A stretch of 64,000 bases of DNA from Polynucleobacter sp. MWH-S4W17 (GCF_018687535.1 NZ_CP061295.1:1860001-1924000); one strand, 5' to 3'; positions 46,122-56,139 are shown, counted from the first letter of the stretch. Translations and numbers: made by a program. The notes: generated by a model from the sequence alone, not told the origin.

Positions 46122-47606
46122 TTAAGACTCGTAAGCAGTCTCACCGTGTGAGCTGATATCCAAGCCTTCGCGCTCTTCTTCTTCCTTAACGCGCAAACCA
46201 ATCACGATATCGATCAATTTGAAGGCTACGAAAGAAACTACGCCAGACCAAATTACAGTGGTAATCACGCCTTGAGCCTGGATCCACAATTGGCTAGCAA
46301 TTGAGTAATCAGGAGCAACAGCGTTAGCCACATAATCCCAAATACCAGATCCGCCTAATGCTGGGTCAGCAAATACACCGGTCAACAATGCACCAGTAAT
46401 ACCGCCTACGCCGTGAACACCAAATACGTCTAAGCTGTCGTCTGAGCCCAAAATCTTCTTGAGACCAGTAACACCCCAGAGGCAAACTACACCAGCAACT
46501 AAGCCAATGATGATTGAACCCATTGGGCCAGCAAATCCAGCCGCAGGAGTAATTGCAACCAAACCAGCTACGCAACCAGATGCAGCACCTAACATTGATG
46601 GCTTACCTTTGAGAACCCACTCAGCAACTGACCAACCCAATACAGCAGCAGCAGTAGCTAAATAAGTATTCACGAATGCCAAGGCAGCACTACCGTTTGC
46701 TTCAAGAGCTGAACCGGCATTGAAACCAAACCAGCCGAACCATAAGAGAGCAGCGCCAGCCATTACATAAACTAAGTTATGTGGCTTCATTGCTTCTTTG
46801 CCGTAGCCCAAACGCTTGCCGATAACAAAGGAGCCAACCAAACCAGCGATCGCAGCATTGATATGCACAACAGTTCCGCCAGCAAAGTCGAGAACACCTT
46901 TTTGCCACAACCAACCAGCACGAGCAGTAATTGCTTCGAGTGATGCAGCATCTTTGATGTCATCTGGACCAGGCCAGAACCAAACCATGTGAGCGATTGG
47001 TAAGTAGCTGAAAGTAAACCAAATCACCATAAACACTAAGATTGCAGAAAACTTAGCGCGTTCAGCAAAAGAACCAATGATCAAGCAGCAAGTGATTGTT
47101 GCGAACACTGCTTGGAAAGCCATAAATACATACTCAGGAATCACAACACCCTTACTAAAGGTTGCCGCTACTGAGTCTGGATTCATGCCGCCCAAGAAGA
47201 GGCGATCTAATCCACCGATGAATGCCCCGCCTTCCGTGAATGCAAAGCTATAGCCATAAATCGCCCATAGCACTGAAATCAAAGAGAAGACCATGAAACA
47301 TTGCATGCAGATAGACAAGATGTTCTTGCTACGTGTTAAGCCGCCGTAGAACAACGCCAAGCCAGGAAGTGTCATCAACAGCACTAGTGCTGTACAAACC
47401 ATCATCCAAGCAGTGTCACCTTTATTGCACTTTTCAGAGCAAAGAACAGGAGCAGGTTCTGCAGCAGCAGGAGTAGCAGCAGGAGCTGTTACAGCTGGTT
47501 TTTTTACTTCATCAGCATGCGCTGGCGAAGTAACCATTACACCAGTAGCGCCAATAGCCAAGGCCATAGCACCACCAGCAACGAGTCGTTTCATCCAAGT
47601 TAACAT
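46122..47606 (-). CDS. amtB: Ammonium transporter AmtB
   Basis: I start it at the ATG at 47606 (MLTWMKRLV), preceded by GAGAGG, giving 494 residues; the open frame continues upstream into glnK but that part is not AmtB-like. A signal-type N-terminus (cleavage near SPAHA) and an Ala/Pro-rich linker precede eleven predicted helices. Family segments include ALFYGGLTRSKN, DFAGGTVVHINAAIAGLVG and DVFGVHGVGGITGALLTG. The amtB channel is gated by GlnK, encoded 13 bp upstream. Confidence 0.97.
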   Translation of the reverse strand: MLTWMKRLVAGGAMALAIGATGVMVTSPAHADEVKKPAVTAPAATPAAAEPAPVLCSEKCNKGDTAWMMVCTALVLLMTLPGLALFYGGLTRSKNILSICMQCFMVFSLISVLWAIYGYSFAFTEGGAFIGGLDRLFLGGMNPDSVAATFSKGVVIPEYVFMAFQAVFATITCCLIIGSFAERAKFSAILVFMVIWFTFSYLPIAHMVWFWPGPDDIKDAASLEAITARAGWLWQKGVLDFAGGTVVHINAAIAGLVGSFVIGKRLGYGKEAMKPHNLVYVMAGAALLWFGWFGFNAGSALEANGSAALAFVNTYLATAAAVLGWSVAEWVLKGKPSMLGAASGCVAGLVAITPAAGFAGPMGSIIIGLVAGVVCLWGVTGLKKILGSDDSLDVFGVHGVGGITGALLTGVFADPALGGSGIWDYVANAVAPDYSIASQLWIQAQGVITTVIWSGVVSFVAFKLIDIVIGLRVKEEEEREGLDISSHGETAYES

Positions 47607-47619
47607 TTTGAACCTCTCT

Positions 47620-47970
<351 letters not shown>

Positions 47971-47982
47971 TCAGAGTGGAAA

Positions 47983-48804
47983 TTAGAAAGTTTTTGTGAG
48001 TGAAACAATGCCTGTTTGACCGCCAAGGTTACGTCCAGTTGGTGAAGGATAAGCATATGAACCGCCGCTACCTTGTTTAACGTTTGTACCAACATAAGCT
48101 GCTGAAGCAGACAAGCCGCCTCCGAAGTCTTTAGTAAGTCCCAGCTTCCAATCAGTGTAGCTAGCAGTAGCTTGTTGAGCTGTATAGTACTGGCCAGCAA
48201 TTCTTTGCATACCTACGTGTGCATTGGCAGTAATACCCCAAATACCAGTATCGTAATTGCCTGTTAAATCAAGGTAGCTTGATCCAGTACTGCTTACAAA
48301 GCCGAAAGTGTTGCTTAATGCATAAGAGAATTTCAAGAAACCAGTAACTGGTCCAAATGTTGCATTTTGAGCAGCGTAAATTTCTGTTGTATTTGGATTC
48401 ACTGAACCGGCAATAATTCCACTAGTTGGGTAGTAGTACTGCAAGATACCGAAATCAGATGCAAAACCTTCTGCAATCAACTCCTTCTTAAAGCCACCGT
48501 AGAAGTCCATTTCGATAGGGGCACTCTTAGCTGCGCCAGCATCAGACACCCAACTAATTGATGAGTTCCAGTTGCCAATGTAGAAACCACTTTCGTGGGC
48601 ATAATCAAAGCCGCCTTGAATGGCTGGCTTGTAGTTTGATTGTGAGATACCACGATAGATGTAGTTATTTGTTACGGTAACGTTAGCTGTAACTGGGCTT
48701 ACCTCTGGTGCCGCTGGCTCATCAGCCGCGAATGCTACAGTCGAAAGACCTGCCAACAAAGCTACTGCTGCTGCAGAGATTGCTGTCTTTTGCAAAGTTT
48801 TCAT
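47983..48804 (-). CDS. TorF-family putative outer-membrane porin
   Basis: A 273-residue protein with a clear signal peptide (cleavage after TVAFA) and a beta-barrel-like body of alternating residues ending in aromatic Phe. The segment NYIYRGISQSNYKPAIQGGFDY fits the TorF/gcw_chp family. The family is often encoded next to glnK-amtB, which suggests a role in nitrogen-compound uptake, but no substrate is known. It is the first gene of the porin-glnK-amtB unit. Confidence 0.85.
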   Translation of the reverse strand: MKTLQKTAISAAAVALLAGLSTVAFAADEPAAPEVSPVTANVTVTNNYIYRGISQSNYKPAIQGGFDYAHESGFYIGNWNSSISWVSDAGAAKSAPIEMDFYGGFKKELIAEGFASDFGILQYYYPTSGIIAGSVNPNTTEIYAAQNATFGPVTGFLKFSYALSNTFGFVSSTGSSYLDLTGNYDTGIWGITANAHVGMQRIAGQYYTAQQATASYTDWKLGLTKDFGGGLSASAAYVGTNVKQGSGGSYAYPSPTGRNLGGQTGIVSLTKTF

Positions 48805-48939
48805 GAACTACTCCTTACTGGTTGTAATAAAAAATGGGTTGAATGCTTATTGCATGGGGTGATATTGAATCCCCAGGGGTTCATAGCTTTGCCACAAATC
48901 CCCCAAATAAGGCAAATGCCCTTTTTTGGTGCTAAATAA

Positions 48940-48956
48940 TGCACCTCAAAGGTGAA
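48940..48956. promoter_or_regulatory. NtrC-like site upstream of porin-glnK-amtB
   Basis: The plus strand reads TGCACC, five bases, GGTGAA, one mismatch from the NtrC dyad TGCACC-N5-GGTGCA. A further GGTGC half-site lies at 48928-48932. The site is 136 bp upstream of the porin ATG. On the minus strand a weak sigma-54-like pair (GG and GC, 10 bp apart) occurs at 48904-48891. The site is a pattern match only. Confidence 0.4.
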
Positions 48957-49067
48957 TATGGGGCATTTATCGGGTTTTAACCCCTTTTTGGGCAGTTTTA
49001 CGCATACAACTTAAAATACGAATGTGTATCTTTTCTGCAACTCTCAATAGAACTGCGATCTCTCATC

Positions 49068-49322
49068 ATGCAAAAACCAGGCGAAATCCTCGAACAAATC
49101 CAACGTATCGCTAACGATATGCAGAACAAAGTTGGTGATGCGATCCGCAATTCGCCAGCTCAAGAAATTGAAAAGAATGTACGCGCCATGATGAACCAAG
49201 GATTTCAGAAAATGGACTTGGTTACACGCGAAGAGTTTGAGCTACAAACTAAAGTGCTCGCCAAGACACGTGAAAAGCTAGAAGCGCTTGAAGCTAAAGT
49301 TGCTGCACTAGAAAAACAATAA
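49068..49322 (+). CDS. ubiK: Ubiquinone biosynthesis accessory factor UbiK (BMFP family)
   Basis: An 84-residue, highly helical, charged protein of the BMFP/YqiC family. It promotes ubiquinone synthesis by binding UbiJ and lipids. The N-terminal PGEILEQIQRIANDM and the C-terminal coiled coil (REKLEALEAKVAALEKQ) are typical. It is divergent from the porin-glnK-amtB unit, a neighbour relation shared by other betaproteobacteria. A possible promoter (TTGGGC, 18 bp, TAAAAT at 49012-49017) lies upstream. Confidence 0.92.
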   Translation: MQKPGEILEQIQRIANDMQNKVGDAIRNSPAQEIEKNVRAMMNQGFQKMDLVTREEFELQTKVLAKTREKLEALEAKVAALEKQ

Positions 49323-49343
49323 TTAAATGATCTTCTCTTCAGA

Positions 49344-49928
49344 CTACTCTGGAGAAAAATCACTAAAGAAGTTTTCATACTCTTCTTTAGACAACAAAGT
49401 TTTTGCATTCTCCGTGCCTGCATTCATATGCAGCACTGATATTTGATAAACCCAGATATCACCATTCGGCGCAACTCGATTGATCCAACGAACGCGCATG
49501 AGTTGCTGTGATTTACCGCTGGATTTCAAATCCAGAAAATAATCTTTGATCGGCAAACGCTGTCGGTCTGCTATTTTATAAAAAGCATCCTCAACAGTGA
49601 CAACGCCACCAGATGCTTTTGCCCTGTCAATTAAGTTAGCCTGTAATTGCGAAAGTAACTTACTTAGTGAGGCACTTTGATTGGCCGGCAACTGGATAGT
49701 GCTAACCGAGTAAATATCATCATCAATTTTTACCGCCTCAAGTGTCTGTAAGAGTTCTTGATCAAGATAAGGAATGCGGCGCTCTAATTTATCTGGCTTG
49801 CCAGGAAATAAAGCGGTATATCTTTCTTGCGGCGCTTGGACTGTACGCCAATCTAATTTAGGACTACATGCAATGAGAAAAATGAAAGCCGCTAGTACGG
49901 TGGCGGCCTTAGAAAGCAGTCTAAACAA
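49344..49928 (-). CDS. Hypothetical lipoprotein downstream of lipA
   Basis: A 194-residue protein with an N-terminal lipoprotein signal (FIFLIAC, Cys21), so probably acylated and envelope-located. The body is soluble, with [25 protein letters not shown] near the N-terminus; I recognise no named family. The only start that keeps the signal is a TTG at 49928, overlapping the lipA stop by 8 bp, which implies coupling to lipA. Its function is unknown and a role in lipoate metabolism is not implied. Confidence 0.75.
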   Translation of the reverse strand: MFRLLSKAATVLAAFIFLIACSPKLDWRTVQAPQERYTALFPGKPDKLERRIPYLDQELLQTLEAVKIDDDIYSVSTIQLPANQSASLSKLLSQLQANLIDRAKASGGVVTVEDAFYKIADRQRLPIKDYFLDLKSSGKSQQLMRVRWINRVAPNGDIWVYQISVLHMNAGTENAKTLLSKEEYENFFSDFSPE

Positions 49929-50931
49929 CCCCAGCTCCGTGCGCCTGTTGATCTGCGTGATAGCTTGAGCGCACCATAGCGCCTACAGCCGCATGAGAGA
50001 AGCCCATTTCATACGCCTTTTCCTCAAACATCTTAAAGACGTCGGGATGAACGTAACGCGTAACAGGTAGATGATGTCCTGACGGGGCCAGATACTGACC
50101 AATAGTGAGCATGTCGATATTGTGCTCACGCATATCGCGCATCACTTCTAAGATTTCTTCATCTGTTTCACCAAGGCCAACCATCAAACCGCTTTTAGTA
50201 GGGACATGTGGGAAACGCTCTTTAAAGTCTTTCAAGAGCTTCAACGAATGCAAGTAATCTGCACCCGGTCTAGCCTGTTTGTATAAACGAGGCACCGTTT
50301 CGAGGTTGTGATTCATCACATCAGGCAAACCACTAGGTGCATGCTCAGCAAAAATATCTAACGCTTTATCTAGGCGGCCACGAAAATCTGGGACCAATAC
50401 TTCAATACGAGTATTCGGGGAGAGTTCACGTGATTGAGAAATGCAATCAACATAGTGCATTGCACCGCCATCACGCAGATCATCACGATCTACGCTCGTA
50501 ATCACCACATAGTTCAGTTTGAGCGCAGCAATAGTACGCGCTAAATTAGCAGGCTCTTTTGTATCAAGAGGATCTGGTCTGCCATGGCCTACGTCACAGA
50601 AAGGGCAGCGACGCGTGCACTTGTCACCCATAATCATGAATGTAGCAGTTCCTTTACCAAAGCATTCACCAATATTGGGACAGCTGGCTTCTTCGCAAAC
50701 GGTTACCAACTCGTTCTCGCGCAAAATCTTTTTGATTTCAGAAAAGCGGGAGTTATTTGAGGCCGCCTTCACCCGAATCCAATCAGGCTTTTTCAATACC
50801 TCTGTTAAAGGAATGATTTTGATCGGAATGCGCGCAGTCTTCTCGCTCGATTTTTGTTTACGTGATGCGTCGTAATTGAGGTCTTGGCGCGCCTCGATGG
50901 GTGTCTTGGTGTCAGGCTTATTTGTGGTCAT
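49921..50931 (-). CDS. lipA: Lipoyl synthase
   Basis: A radical SAM enzyme that inserts two sulfurs into octanoyl groups on lipoyl domains. The 336-residue protein has the auxiliary cluster cysteines at 79, 84 and 90 ([12 protein letters not shown]) and the radical SAM cluster cysteines at 105, 109 and 112 (CTRRCPFC). The C-terminal Ser ligand is in RSSYHAD. It overlaps lipB by 4 bp (ATGA). Confidence 0.98.
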   Translation of the reverse strand: MTTNKPDTKTPIEARQDLNYDASRKQKSSEKTARIPIKIIPLTEVLKKPDWIRVKAASNNSRFSEIKKILRENELVTVCEEASCPNIGECFGKGTATFMIMGDKCTRRCPFCDVGHGRPDPLDTKEPANLARTIAALKLNYVVITSVDRDDLRDGGAMHYVDCISQSRELSPNTRIEVLVPDFRGRLDKALDIFAEHAPSGLPDVMNHNLETVPRLYKQARPGADYLHSLKLLKDFKERFPHVPTKSGLMVGLGETDEEILEVMRDMREHNIDMLTIGQYLAPSGHHLPVTRYVHPDVFKMFEEKAYEMGFSHAAVGAMVRSSYHADQQAHGAGVV

Positions 50932-51572
50932 GATGGCATCAGTTGCTTTTGTAAATGCTGCAAAAGCCTTTGGCTAATAGTGTCTACATTGTCCTTGATC
51001 CCAAGAGTTTGCATGTCGACTGTCTTTAAACCCTCATACCCACAGGGGTGGATACGCTGAAAGGCCTCTAAATCGGTAGCGACATTCAGGGCTAGACCAT
51101 GATAGGAGCAGCTTTTGGAGACTTTGAGGCCCAAGGCCGCCACCTTAGCGCCAATCCATTCTGAGGGTACTCCTGGCTGCTGAGAGACGTAAATTCCTGG
51201 AGCCCCCTGATGCCTTTCAGCCTTAATCCCAAAATCTGCGAGCGTATCTATCAGCGCTTGCTCTATACGAGAGACCAATTCTTTTACGAAAATCCCCAAA
51301 CGCTTTAGATCTAGCAAAAGATAAACCACGATTTGGCCTGGCCCGTGATAGGTGATCTCTCCACCCCGATCTACTTGCACGAGTGGAATTTGATTGCTGG
51401 GTGAATGCAAGTTACCCGCATCACCCGCCAAACCTAAAGTGAAAACAGGAGGATGCTCTAGGACCCAAATTTCATCGGGCGTTTCGTTAGTGCGCTCTTT
51501 AGTAAAGAGTTTCATCGCCTCATACGTAGAGGCGTAATCTGCTAAACCCAATTGTTTTACTAAAGCTGCCAT
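50928..51572 (-). CDS. lipB: Octanoyltransferase LipB
   Basis: Transfers octanoyl from ACP to lipoyl domains, the substrate-forming step for LipA. The 214-residue protein has the conserved [15 protein letters not shown] segment ([14 protein letters not shown]), the lysine region [10 protein letters not shown], and the catalytic cysteine in IHPCGYEG. It lies 7 bp after the DUF493 gene and overlaps lipA. Confidence 0.97.
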   Translation of the reverse strand: MAALVKQLGLADYASTYEAMKLFTKERTNETPDEIWVLEHPPVFTLGLAGDAGNLHSPSNQIPLVQVDRGGEITYHGPGQIVVYLLLDLKRLGIFVKELVSRIEQALIDTLADFGIKAERHQGAPGIYVSQQPGVPSEWIGAKVAALGLKVSKSCSYHGLALNVATDLEAFQRIHPCGYEGLKTVDMQTLGIKDNVDTISQRLLQHLQKQLMPS

Positions 51573-51579
51573 GAATTAA

Positions 51580-51846
51580 TTACAGAACAACACTAACCAA
51601 TGGATGGGTAGACAAGGTTCTGTACAGCTCATCTAACTGTTCACGACTAGTAGCAGTAATTGGCAAAGTAATGCCGAGGTAATTTCCATCCTTAGAAGGG
51701 CGCTGCTCAACCTTACTCTCATCAAACGTAGGATCAAATTGTTTGGCAATATGCACTATCGCTGGAAGATATTCTGGGTTTGCTTTACCCATGACCTTGA
51801 TGGGAAATAAGGATGGGTACTCGATTAATGATTTTTCTTCGGCCAT
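51580..51846 (-). CDS. ybeD: DUF493 family protein (YbeD)
   Basis: An 88-residue small alpha/beta protein of the YbeD/DUF493 family (segments YPSLFPIKVMGK and GNYLGITLPITATSREQLDELYRTL). It is encoded next to lipB in most proteobacteria, though no biochemical role is established. Its fold resembles the ACT/regulatory type, so a regulatory function for lipoylation is a guess from position only. Confidence 0.93.
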   Translation of the reverse strand: MAEEKSLIEYPSLFPIKVMGKANPEYLPAIVHIAKQFDPTFDESKVEQRPSKDGNYLGITLPITATSREQLDELYRTLSTHPLVSVVL

Positions 51847-51865
51847 ATTGTCTTTCTATTTCTAA

Positions 51866-52579
51866 TTACTTACGATGATCTGGCATGCCCAACCACGCGC
51901 CAGTAATGATGTTGCGAATGCAATGCAAGCGGCGATGGAAAAAGTGATCTGCGCCAGGCACTACTTGCACAGTCAACTCTTGCGGACGCGCCCAATCTAA
52001 AACATCAATCAAAGGAATGGTTTCATCCAACTCCCCATGAATCAAAATCGTATCCGCGGGTACTGGCGCCAGAGTCCATTTGCCTGCGGCGCTACCCACC
52101 ATTACCAGGCGCTCAGCTGGACGGCCTAATTCTGAAAGCCTTTGCACTAAGTGACTACCAACAAAGCTTCCAAAAGAAAAACCTGAAACTACTAGCGGCA
52201 GAGTATTCGCCCCTCCTATCCAGGATTGATTCGCAGTTGCTTCAAATTGACTCCAGCTTGATGGTGTTCGCATCCAATCGGTTACATGAAGCAAGTCCTC
52301 TAACTCACCAACGCCATCGTCATGAACGCCTTCGGTTCCGCCTACACCACGAAAGTTTGGGCGCACGCTCACGTAACCCAACTGGTTAAAAGCACGTGCC
52401 ATGGTTTGCGCTACCTTGTTATCCATCGTTCCACCCATCAATGGATGGGGATGTGCAACAAGTGCTAAGCCACGAACGGCAAATGCAGGATCATTTTTTA
52501 ATTCATCTGGCAGATCAATAGACATTTCCATTGATCCAACAATGCCTTCAATCTGAATTACTTTTGTACGGCTATTCAT
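51866..52579 (-). CDS. Alpha/beta hydrolase (dienelactone hydrolase-like)
   Basis: A 237-residue cytoplasmic hydrolase. The nucleophile elbow GFSFGS carries the Ser, and the acid/His pair is suggested by HGELDETIPL and PGADHFFHRR near the C-terminus. The N-terminal ALVAHPHPLMGGTMDNKV motif is typical of the small YfhR/CPO-like group often labelled alpha/beta hydrolase in Burkholderiales. The substrate is unknown. It sits in the same-strand run from the VanZ gene to lipA. Confidence 0.88.
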   Translation of the reverse strand: MNSRTKVIQIEGIVGSMEMSIDLPDELKNDPAFAVRGLALVAHPHPLMGGTMDNKVAQTMARAFNQLGYVSVRPNFRGVGGTEGVHDDGVGELEDLLHVTDWMRTPSSWSQFEATANQSWIGGANTLPLVVSGFSFGSFVGSHLVQRLSELGRPAERLVMVGSAAGKWTLAPVPADTILIHGELDETIPLIDVLDWARPQELTVQVVPGADHFFHRRLHCIRNIITGAWLGMPDHRK

Positions 52580-52605
52580 AAAAAACTTTCAACTCTCTGT
52601 AATGG

Positions 52606-52914
52606 CTAGACTAATTGCAAGCGCTCTACTGGACGCCCTGCGATTAAATGAGACTGGATGATTTCTTCAACATCATCCACATCAACCATGGTGTACCAGA
52701 CGCCGTCTGGGTAGACGACCATGACAGGACCGTCAGCACAGCGATCTAGGCAACCCGCCTTATTCACGCGTATTTTCCCTGGGCCCGCAAGACCAAGCTC
52801 TTTCACTCTTTTCTTGGCGTAGTCAAATAAGGCAAAAGCATTGTGCTGATCACAACAATCCTCACCATTGGCGCGCTGATTGAGACAAAAAAATAGGTGG
52901 TGTGAAAAACTCAT
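52606..52914 (-). CDS. Thioredoxin-like [2Fe-2S] ferredoxin
   Basis: I start it at the ATG at 52914 (MSFSHHLFFCLNQR), giving 102 residues; the longer frame overlaps the upstream gene. The cluster ligands are the pair of cysteines around CLNQRANGEDCC and the C-terminal CLDRCADGPVMVVYP. This is the NuoE-like/Shethna-type (2Fe-2S) ferredoxin fold. The electron partner is unknown. It lies 17 bp after the VanZ-like gene. Confidence 0.9.
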   Translation of the reverse strand: MSFSHHLFFCLNQRANGEDCCDQHNAFALFDYAKKRVKELGLAGPGKIRVNKAGCLDRCADGPVMVVYPDGVWYTMVDVDDVEEIIQSHLIAGRPVERLQLV

Positions 52915-52930
52915 AGAAAAATTATATTCA

Positions 52931-54025
52931 TCAATGTTTCGGTTTAAATTCAACGGCACTTCGAACCATCCAAATCAGCGCCAAAGGTAACCATACTACG
53001 GAAACCCATTGCATCAACTCATTAAAGTGCAATAGGCGTCCTTGATACCAGTGTCTGAGCGTCAGAATGAAATATGGATTGTCTGGCAAAACATTGACCG
53101 CTATTGTGGTTCCCAGCAAGCAAATCAAAGCCAGCCAAAACTTAGTTGCTTGCTTAAATCGCAAGGCCCATCTTAATAAGATGCTACCTATTACCATTCC
53201 CCAGAGCGCGCCGGCTGTAAACCAGATCAAACTAAACTCAGTGCCAAATTGAAGGGCGGTAAATAAAGTCTTTACCATCACTGTTAGGCCAAGCAGTCCA
53301 TTGAGAATGCGCCACTGGGGGGCTTTGGTGCGCAAACCCAGAGAGAGCAACAAGGCCACTCCAAGCCAGCTTAGCGAGGTAATTGCCGCCTCTTGAATGA
53401 CCTGATTAATCACCACAGTACCCCAATCAACGGAGCCAAAGATGGCATGCCCCCATACGCCCGTACCAAGCCAAGAGCTTTGTGGATAAATTTGTGACCA
53501 GGGAAATAATAAGAACAGGGCACATGCTGCCCAATTAAGGCCAAACCATTGATCAAAGCGCCGACGAATTGCGCTTCCAGAAAGCCATTGTGGTCCTAGC
53601 GGAATCGCTAATAAGCCACCTAACAACCCTCCTAATATATTGGCCCACCAGTCCATCTGACTCGGTATGCGAGTAGGCAGCCAAGACTGCAAAGTTTCTA
53701 CACCTAGCGCCAGGCCAGCACTCAAGCTAAGGGCAATTCCAAGAGCTACGTAGTTACGCCAACGGGGATAGGCAGCAAACATCACCAAAAATCCGAATGG
53801 AATGTAAGCCAAGATATTGACCGATACATCAAATAAAGTCATAAAACGAGGCAAAGGAGCATCCAACCATGCCCAAGCAAAGATCCCATTCTGAAAATCA
53901 AAGTCAAAGGGGTTCAGGCTTACGTAGATGATCAAAAGCGCGTAGCTTAAGCTCATAGCCCTCGCTAAGGGCATAGCCTGTAGTGGCCATACCAGCTTCC
54001 GAGGTCGTTGATCTTTTTGATCCAT
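52931..54025 (-). CDS. VanZ-like family membrane protein
   Basis: A 364-residue, largely hydrophobic protein with about nine to ten predicted helices. The N-terminal part has the VanZ-family pattern (NPFDF, DVSVNILAYIPFGF, the acidic GVETLQSWLPTR and DWWANILGGLLGG). The second half is an unrecognised membrane region. VanZ itself confers teicoplanin resistance, but most homologues have no known role, so none is inferred. It is divergent from birA with 37 bp between starts. Confidence 0.82.
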   Translation of the reverse strand: MDQKDQRPRKLVWPLQAMPLARAMSLSYALLIIYVSLNPFDFDFQNGIFAWAWLDAPLPRFMTLFDVSVNILAYIPFGFLVMFAAYPRWRNYVALGIALSLSAGLALGVETLQSWLPTRIPSQMDWWANILGGLLGGLLAIPLGPQWLSGSAIRRRFDQWFGLNWAACALFLLFPWSQIYPQSSWLGTGVWGHAIFGSVDWGTVVINQVIQEAAITSLSWLGVALLLSLGLRTKAPQWRILNGLLGLTVMVKTLFTALQFGTEFSLIWFTAGALWGMVIGSILLRWALRFKQATKFWLALICLLGTTIAVNVLPDNPYFILTLRHWYQGRLLHFNELMQWVSVVWLPLALIWMVRSAVEFKPKH

Positions 54026-54062
54026 CCCACAATTCTAGGTCAGACCTTTCTACAATGGCGGA

Positions 54063-54848
54063 ATGACTGCAAATTGCATACTTGAGCGCGTTACTGAGAC
54101 TAAATCCACCAATGATGATCTTATGAGTCGCTGGCGTGCAGGGGAACTCATTGATCCAGTGGCTCGGATTGCCCACAAACAAACTGCGGGCAAGGGCCGG
54201 GCAGGCCGAGCATGGCTAGCCAACCCCGAGGACTCACTTTGCTTCTCTCTCGCATTTCCATTTAAAAGAACTCCGGCCGAACTCAGCGGACTGAGTTTAT
54301 TGGTTGGTCTTGCAGTGATAGACGGTATTGCACAAGCTTGCAACCTGAGCGAGGAAGAGCTTCAACAGGCCGGCCTGCAACTGAAATGGCCCAATGACTT
54401 ATTGCTGAACAAGCATAAACTCGGCGGCATCCTTATTGAAGGCGGCCAAGCAAAATCGGGTGATCTTACTTGGATGGTTATTGGGGTTGGTATTAACTTG
54501 CGCAATCCAGAAACAATTGAAGCAAATCTAGATACTGGACTGAAAGTGGGCTCACTTGCTCAGCTGACAAAATTACTTCCTGATACAGAATATCTCTGGC
54601 TCAAACTAATCGCCTCACTCGAACATAGTCTTGCAGAATTTGACCTGCATGGATTTAAGTTCTACAAAGAACGTTGGATGAGCTGGGATGCTTATCGAGA
54701 TCAGGCCGTGTACATTTCGGGCGCTGGTAAAGAGGCTATTTATGGCATTGCAAAAGGTGTGGATGAGACAGGGGCATTACTATTGCAACAAGAAAAAAAA
54801 ATCATCGCCATTCATGCGGGTGATGTTTCTTTGCGGATTCAATCATGA
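54063..54848 (+). CDS. birA: Biotin-[acetyl-CoA-carboxylase] ligase, no DNA-binding domain
   Basis: Attaches biotin to the carboxyl carrier of acetyl-CoA carboxylase. The 261-residue protein begins directly with the catalytic domain. It shows VTETKSTNDDL, the biotinyl-AMP loop GKGRAGRAW and KWPNDLLLNKHKLGGILIE, then the small C-terminal domain. The N-terminal winged helix of E. coli BirA is missing, so this is a non-repressor (group I) ligase. The stop overlaps coaX by 4 bp (ATGA). Confidence 0.95.
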   Translation: MTANCILERVTETKSTNDDLMSRWRAGELIDPVARIAHKQTAGKGRAGRAWLANPEDSLCFSLAFPFKRTPAELSGLSLLVGLAVIDGIAQACNLSEEELQQAGLQLKWPNDLLLNKHKLGGILIEGGQAKSGDLTWMVIGVGINLRNPETIEANLDTGLKVGSLAQLTKLLPDTEYLWLKLIASLEHSLAEFDLHGFKFYKERWMSWDAYRDQAVYISGAGKEAIYGIAKGVDETGALLLQQEKKIIAIHAGDVSLRIQS

Positions 54849-55654
54849 GCCTTTATTTATTTTTTGATGTTGGTAATACGCGCCTGAAGTGGGCGGCTGT
54901 GGAGTCAACACAAAATCCTAGCGCTCAACAAAAAAAATTGTGGGCATACTCGGGCTCCATTAGTAGCAAGTCTTTGCAATCAGCAGAACATCGAGCTGAG
55001 TTGGCTGACTATATTGCTAAAACCTTACCGAAACCTACAGCTATTGGTTTTGCCTGCGTTGCTGGCCAAGCAGCCATGGCCAATCTCAAATCACTATTTC
55101 CGCAATGGAGTGATTTGGATTGGAGGCAGCTCAAAGGGGATAGCGCTTATGCTGGGATGCGTAGCCTGTATCAAGATCCCAGAAAGCTCGGCGCTGACCG
55201 CTGGGCCGCGCTGATTGGGGCACGCGTCTTATCGAATAAAAACACCTTGCTTGTGAATACCGGTACTGCTACTACCATTGATTTACTCGGTTCTAACGGC
55301 GTACATTACGGTGGATGGATTTTGCCTGGTCTTGGATTAATGCAAGAAAGTTTGGCAAACAATACTGCGCAGCTAGGCTTGGCTACACGCGCAGAACATC
55401 ATGGGTTTGGACTCTCCACTAACGACGCAATCATTGGAGGTTGCGATGCAGCGCAAATTGGTGCAATTCTGTATGGCATACAACATGCAAAAGAGTTAAA
55501 TTTTCCCATCGAAAAAATTTGGCTTGATGGCGGTAATGCCAAGGTCCTAGCGCAAGAAATTACAAAAAATAATTTACCAATCAAGCGGGCCGTAGAAGTA
55601 ACCGAAGGATTAGTACTTCGAGGTATTTGGGCGTGGTTACTGCAAAACCTTTAA
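54845..55654 (+). CDS. coaX: Pantothenate kinase type III (CoaX)
   Basis: Phosphorylates pantothenate, the first step of coenzyme A synthesis; coaD at 19 kb codes for the fourth step. The 269-residue protein has the ASKHA phosphate motif FFDVGNTRLKWA at ~6-17, GADRWAALIGAR, and NTGTATTIDLL. Type III enzymes are not feedback-inhibited by CoA. It overlaps birA, and its last 4 bp overlap the convergent heptose gene. Confidence 0.96.
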   Translation: MSLYLFFDVGNTRLKWAAVESTQNPSAQQKKLWAYSGSISSKSLQSAEHRAELADYIAKTLPKPTAIGFACVAGQAAMANLKSLFPQWSDLDWRQLKGDSAYAGMRSLYQDPRKLGADRWAALIGARVLSNKNTLLVNTGTATTIDLLGSNGVHYGGWILPGLGLMQESLANNTAQLGLATRAEHHGFGLSTNDAIIGGCDAAQIGAILYGIQHAKELNFPIEKIWLDGGNAKVLAQEITKNNLPIKRAVEVTEGLVLRGIWAWLLQNL

Positions 55655-56139
55655 GAGCGGATCTTACCCAATAAGCTTGTAGTTGAGCGCTCGTATAGGA
55701 AAGGGATCGCAACTGCTTTACCACCCCAACTTTTTACCAGATGGGTTTCTGCCAAAGTATCGATATCGTAATCACCACCCTTGACGTAAATATCAGGACG
55801 AATTTTTTCAATCAAATTGACTGGTGTTTGTTCAGTAAACAACATCGTCATATCCACGCTTTCCAATGCAGCCAATAATGCCTGGCGATCAGCCTCTGAA
55901 TTAATAGGCCTGTCGTCGCCTTTACCCAACATTTTCACTGAGGCATCAGAATTCACACCCACGACCAAGCTAGCCCCCAAGGCGCGGGCCTGGGCCAAAT
56001 AGCTGGCATGGCCACGGTGCAGGATATCGAAGACTCCATTAGTAAATACCAATGGTCTAGGAAGATTTTCCAGGCGAGCAGCAAGCTGTTCTGGTGAGCA
56101 GACTTTTGCTTCAAAAGAGGGGGGTGGCAAATGACTCAT
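55651..56139 (-). CDS. hldC: D-glycero-beta-D-manno-heptose 1-phosphate adenylyltransferase
   Basis: Makes ADP-heptose for the LPS inner core. The 162-residue protein is the stand-alone nucleotidyltransferase domain, separate from the kinase domain that is fused in E. coli HldE. The HxGH-type site is in FTNGVFDILHRGHASYL (~33-49), and IRPDIYVKGGDYDID is the second signature. It is oriented away from the oxidative-stress operon starting at 56232. Confidence 0.95.
   Translation of the reverse strand: MSHLPPPSFEAKVCSPEQLAARLENLPRPLVFTNGVFDILHRGHASYLAQARALGASLVVGVNSDASVKMLGKGDDRPINSEADRQALLAALESVDMTMLFTEQTPVNLIEKIRPDIYVKGGDYDIDTLAETHLVKSWGGKAVAIPFLYERSTTSLLGKIRS

Noticed and set aside
48890..48905. 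Sigma-54 -24/-12 promoter as a feature
   Set aside because: Only the GG and GC dinucleotides and a few other bases match, and rpoN is absent from its usual place; kept as a hypothesis in findings only.
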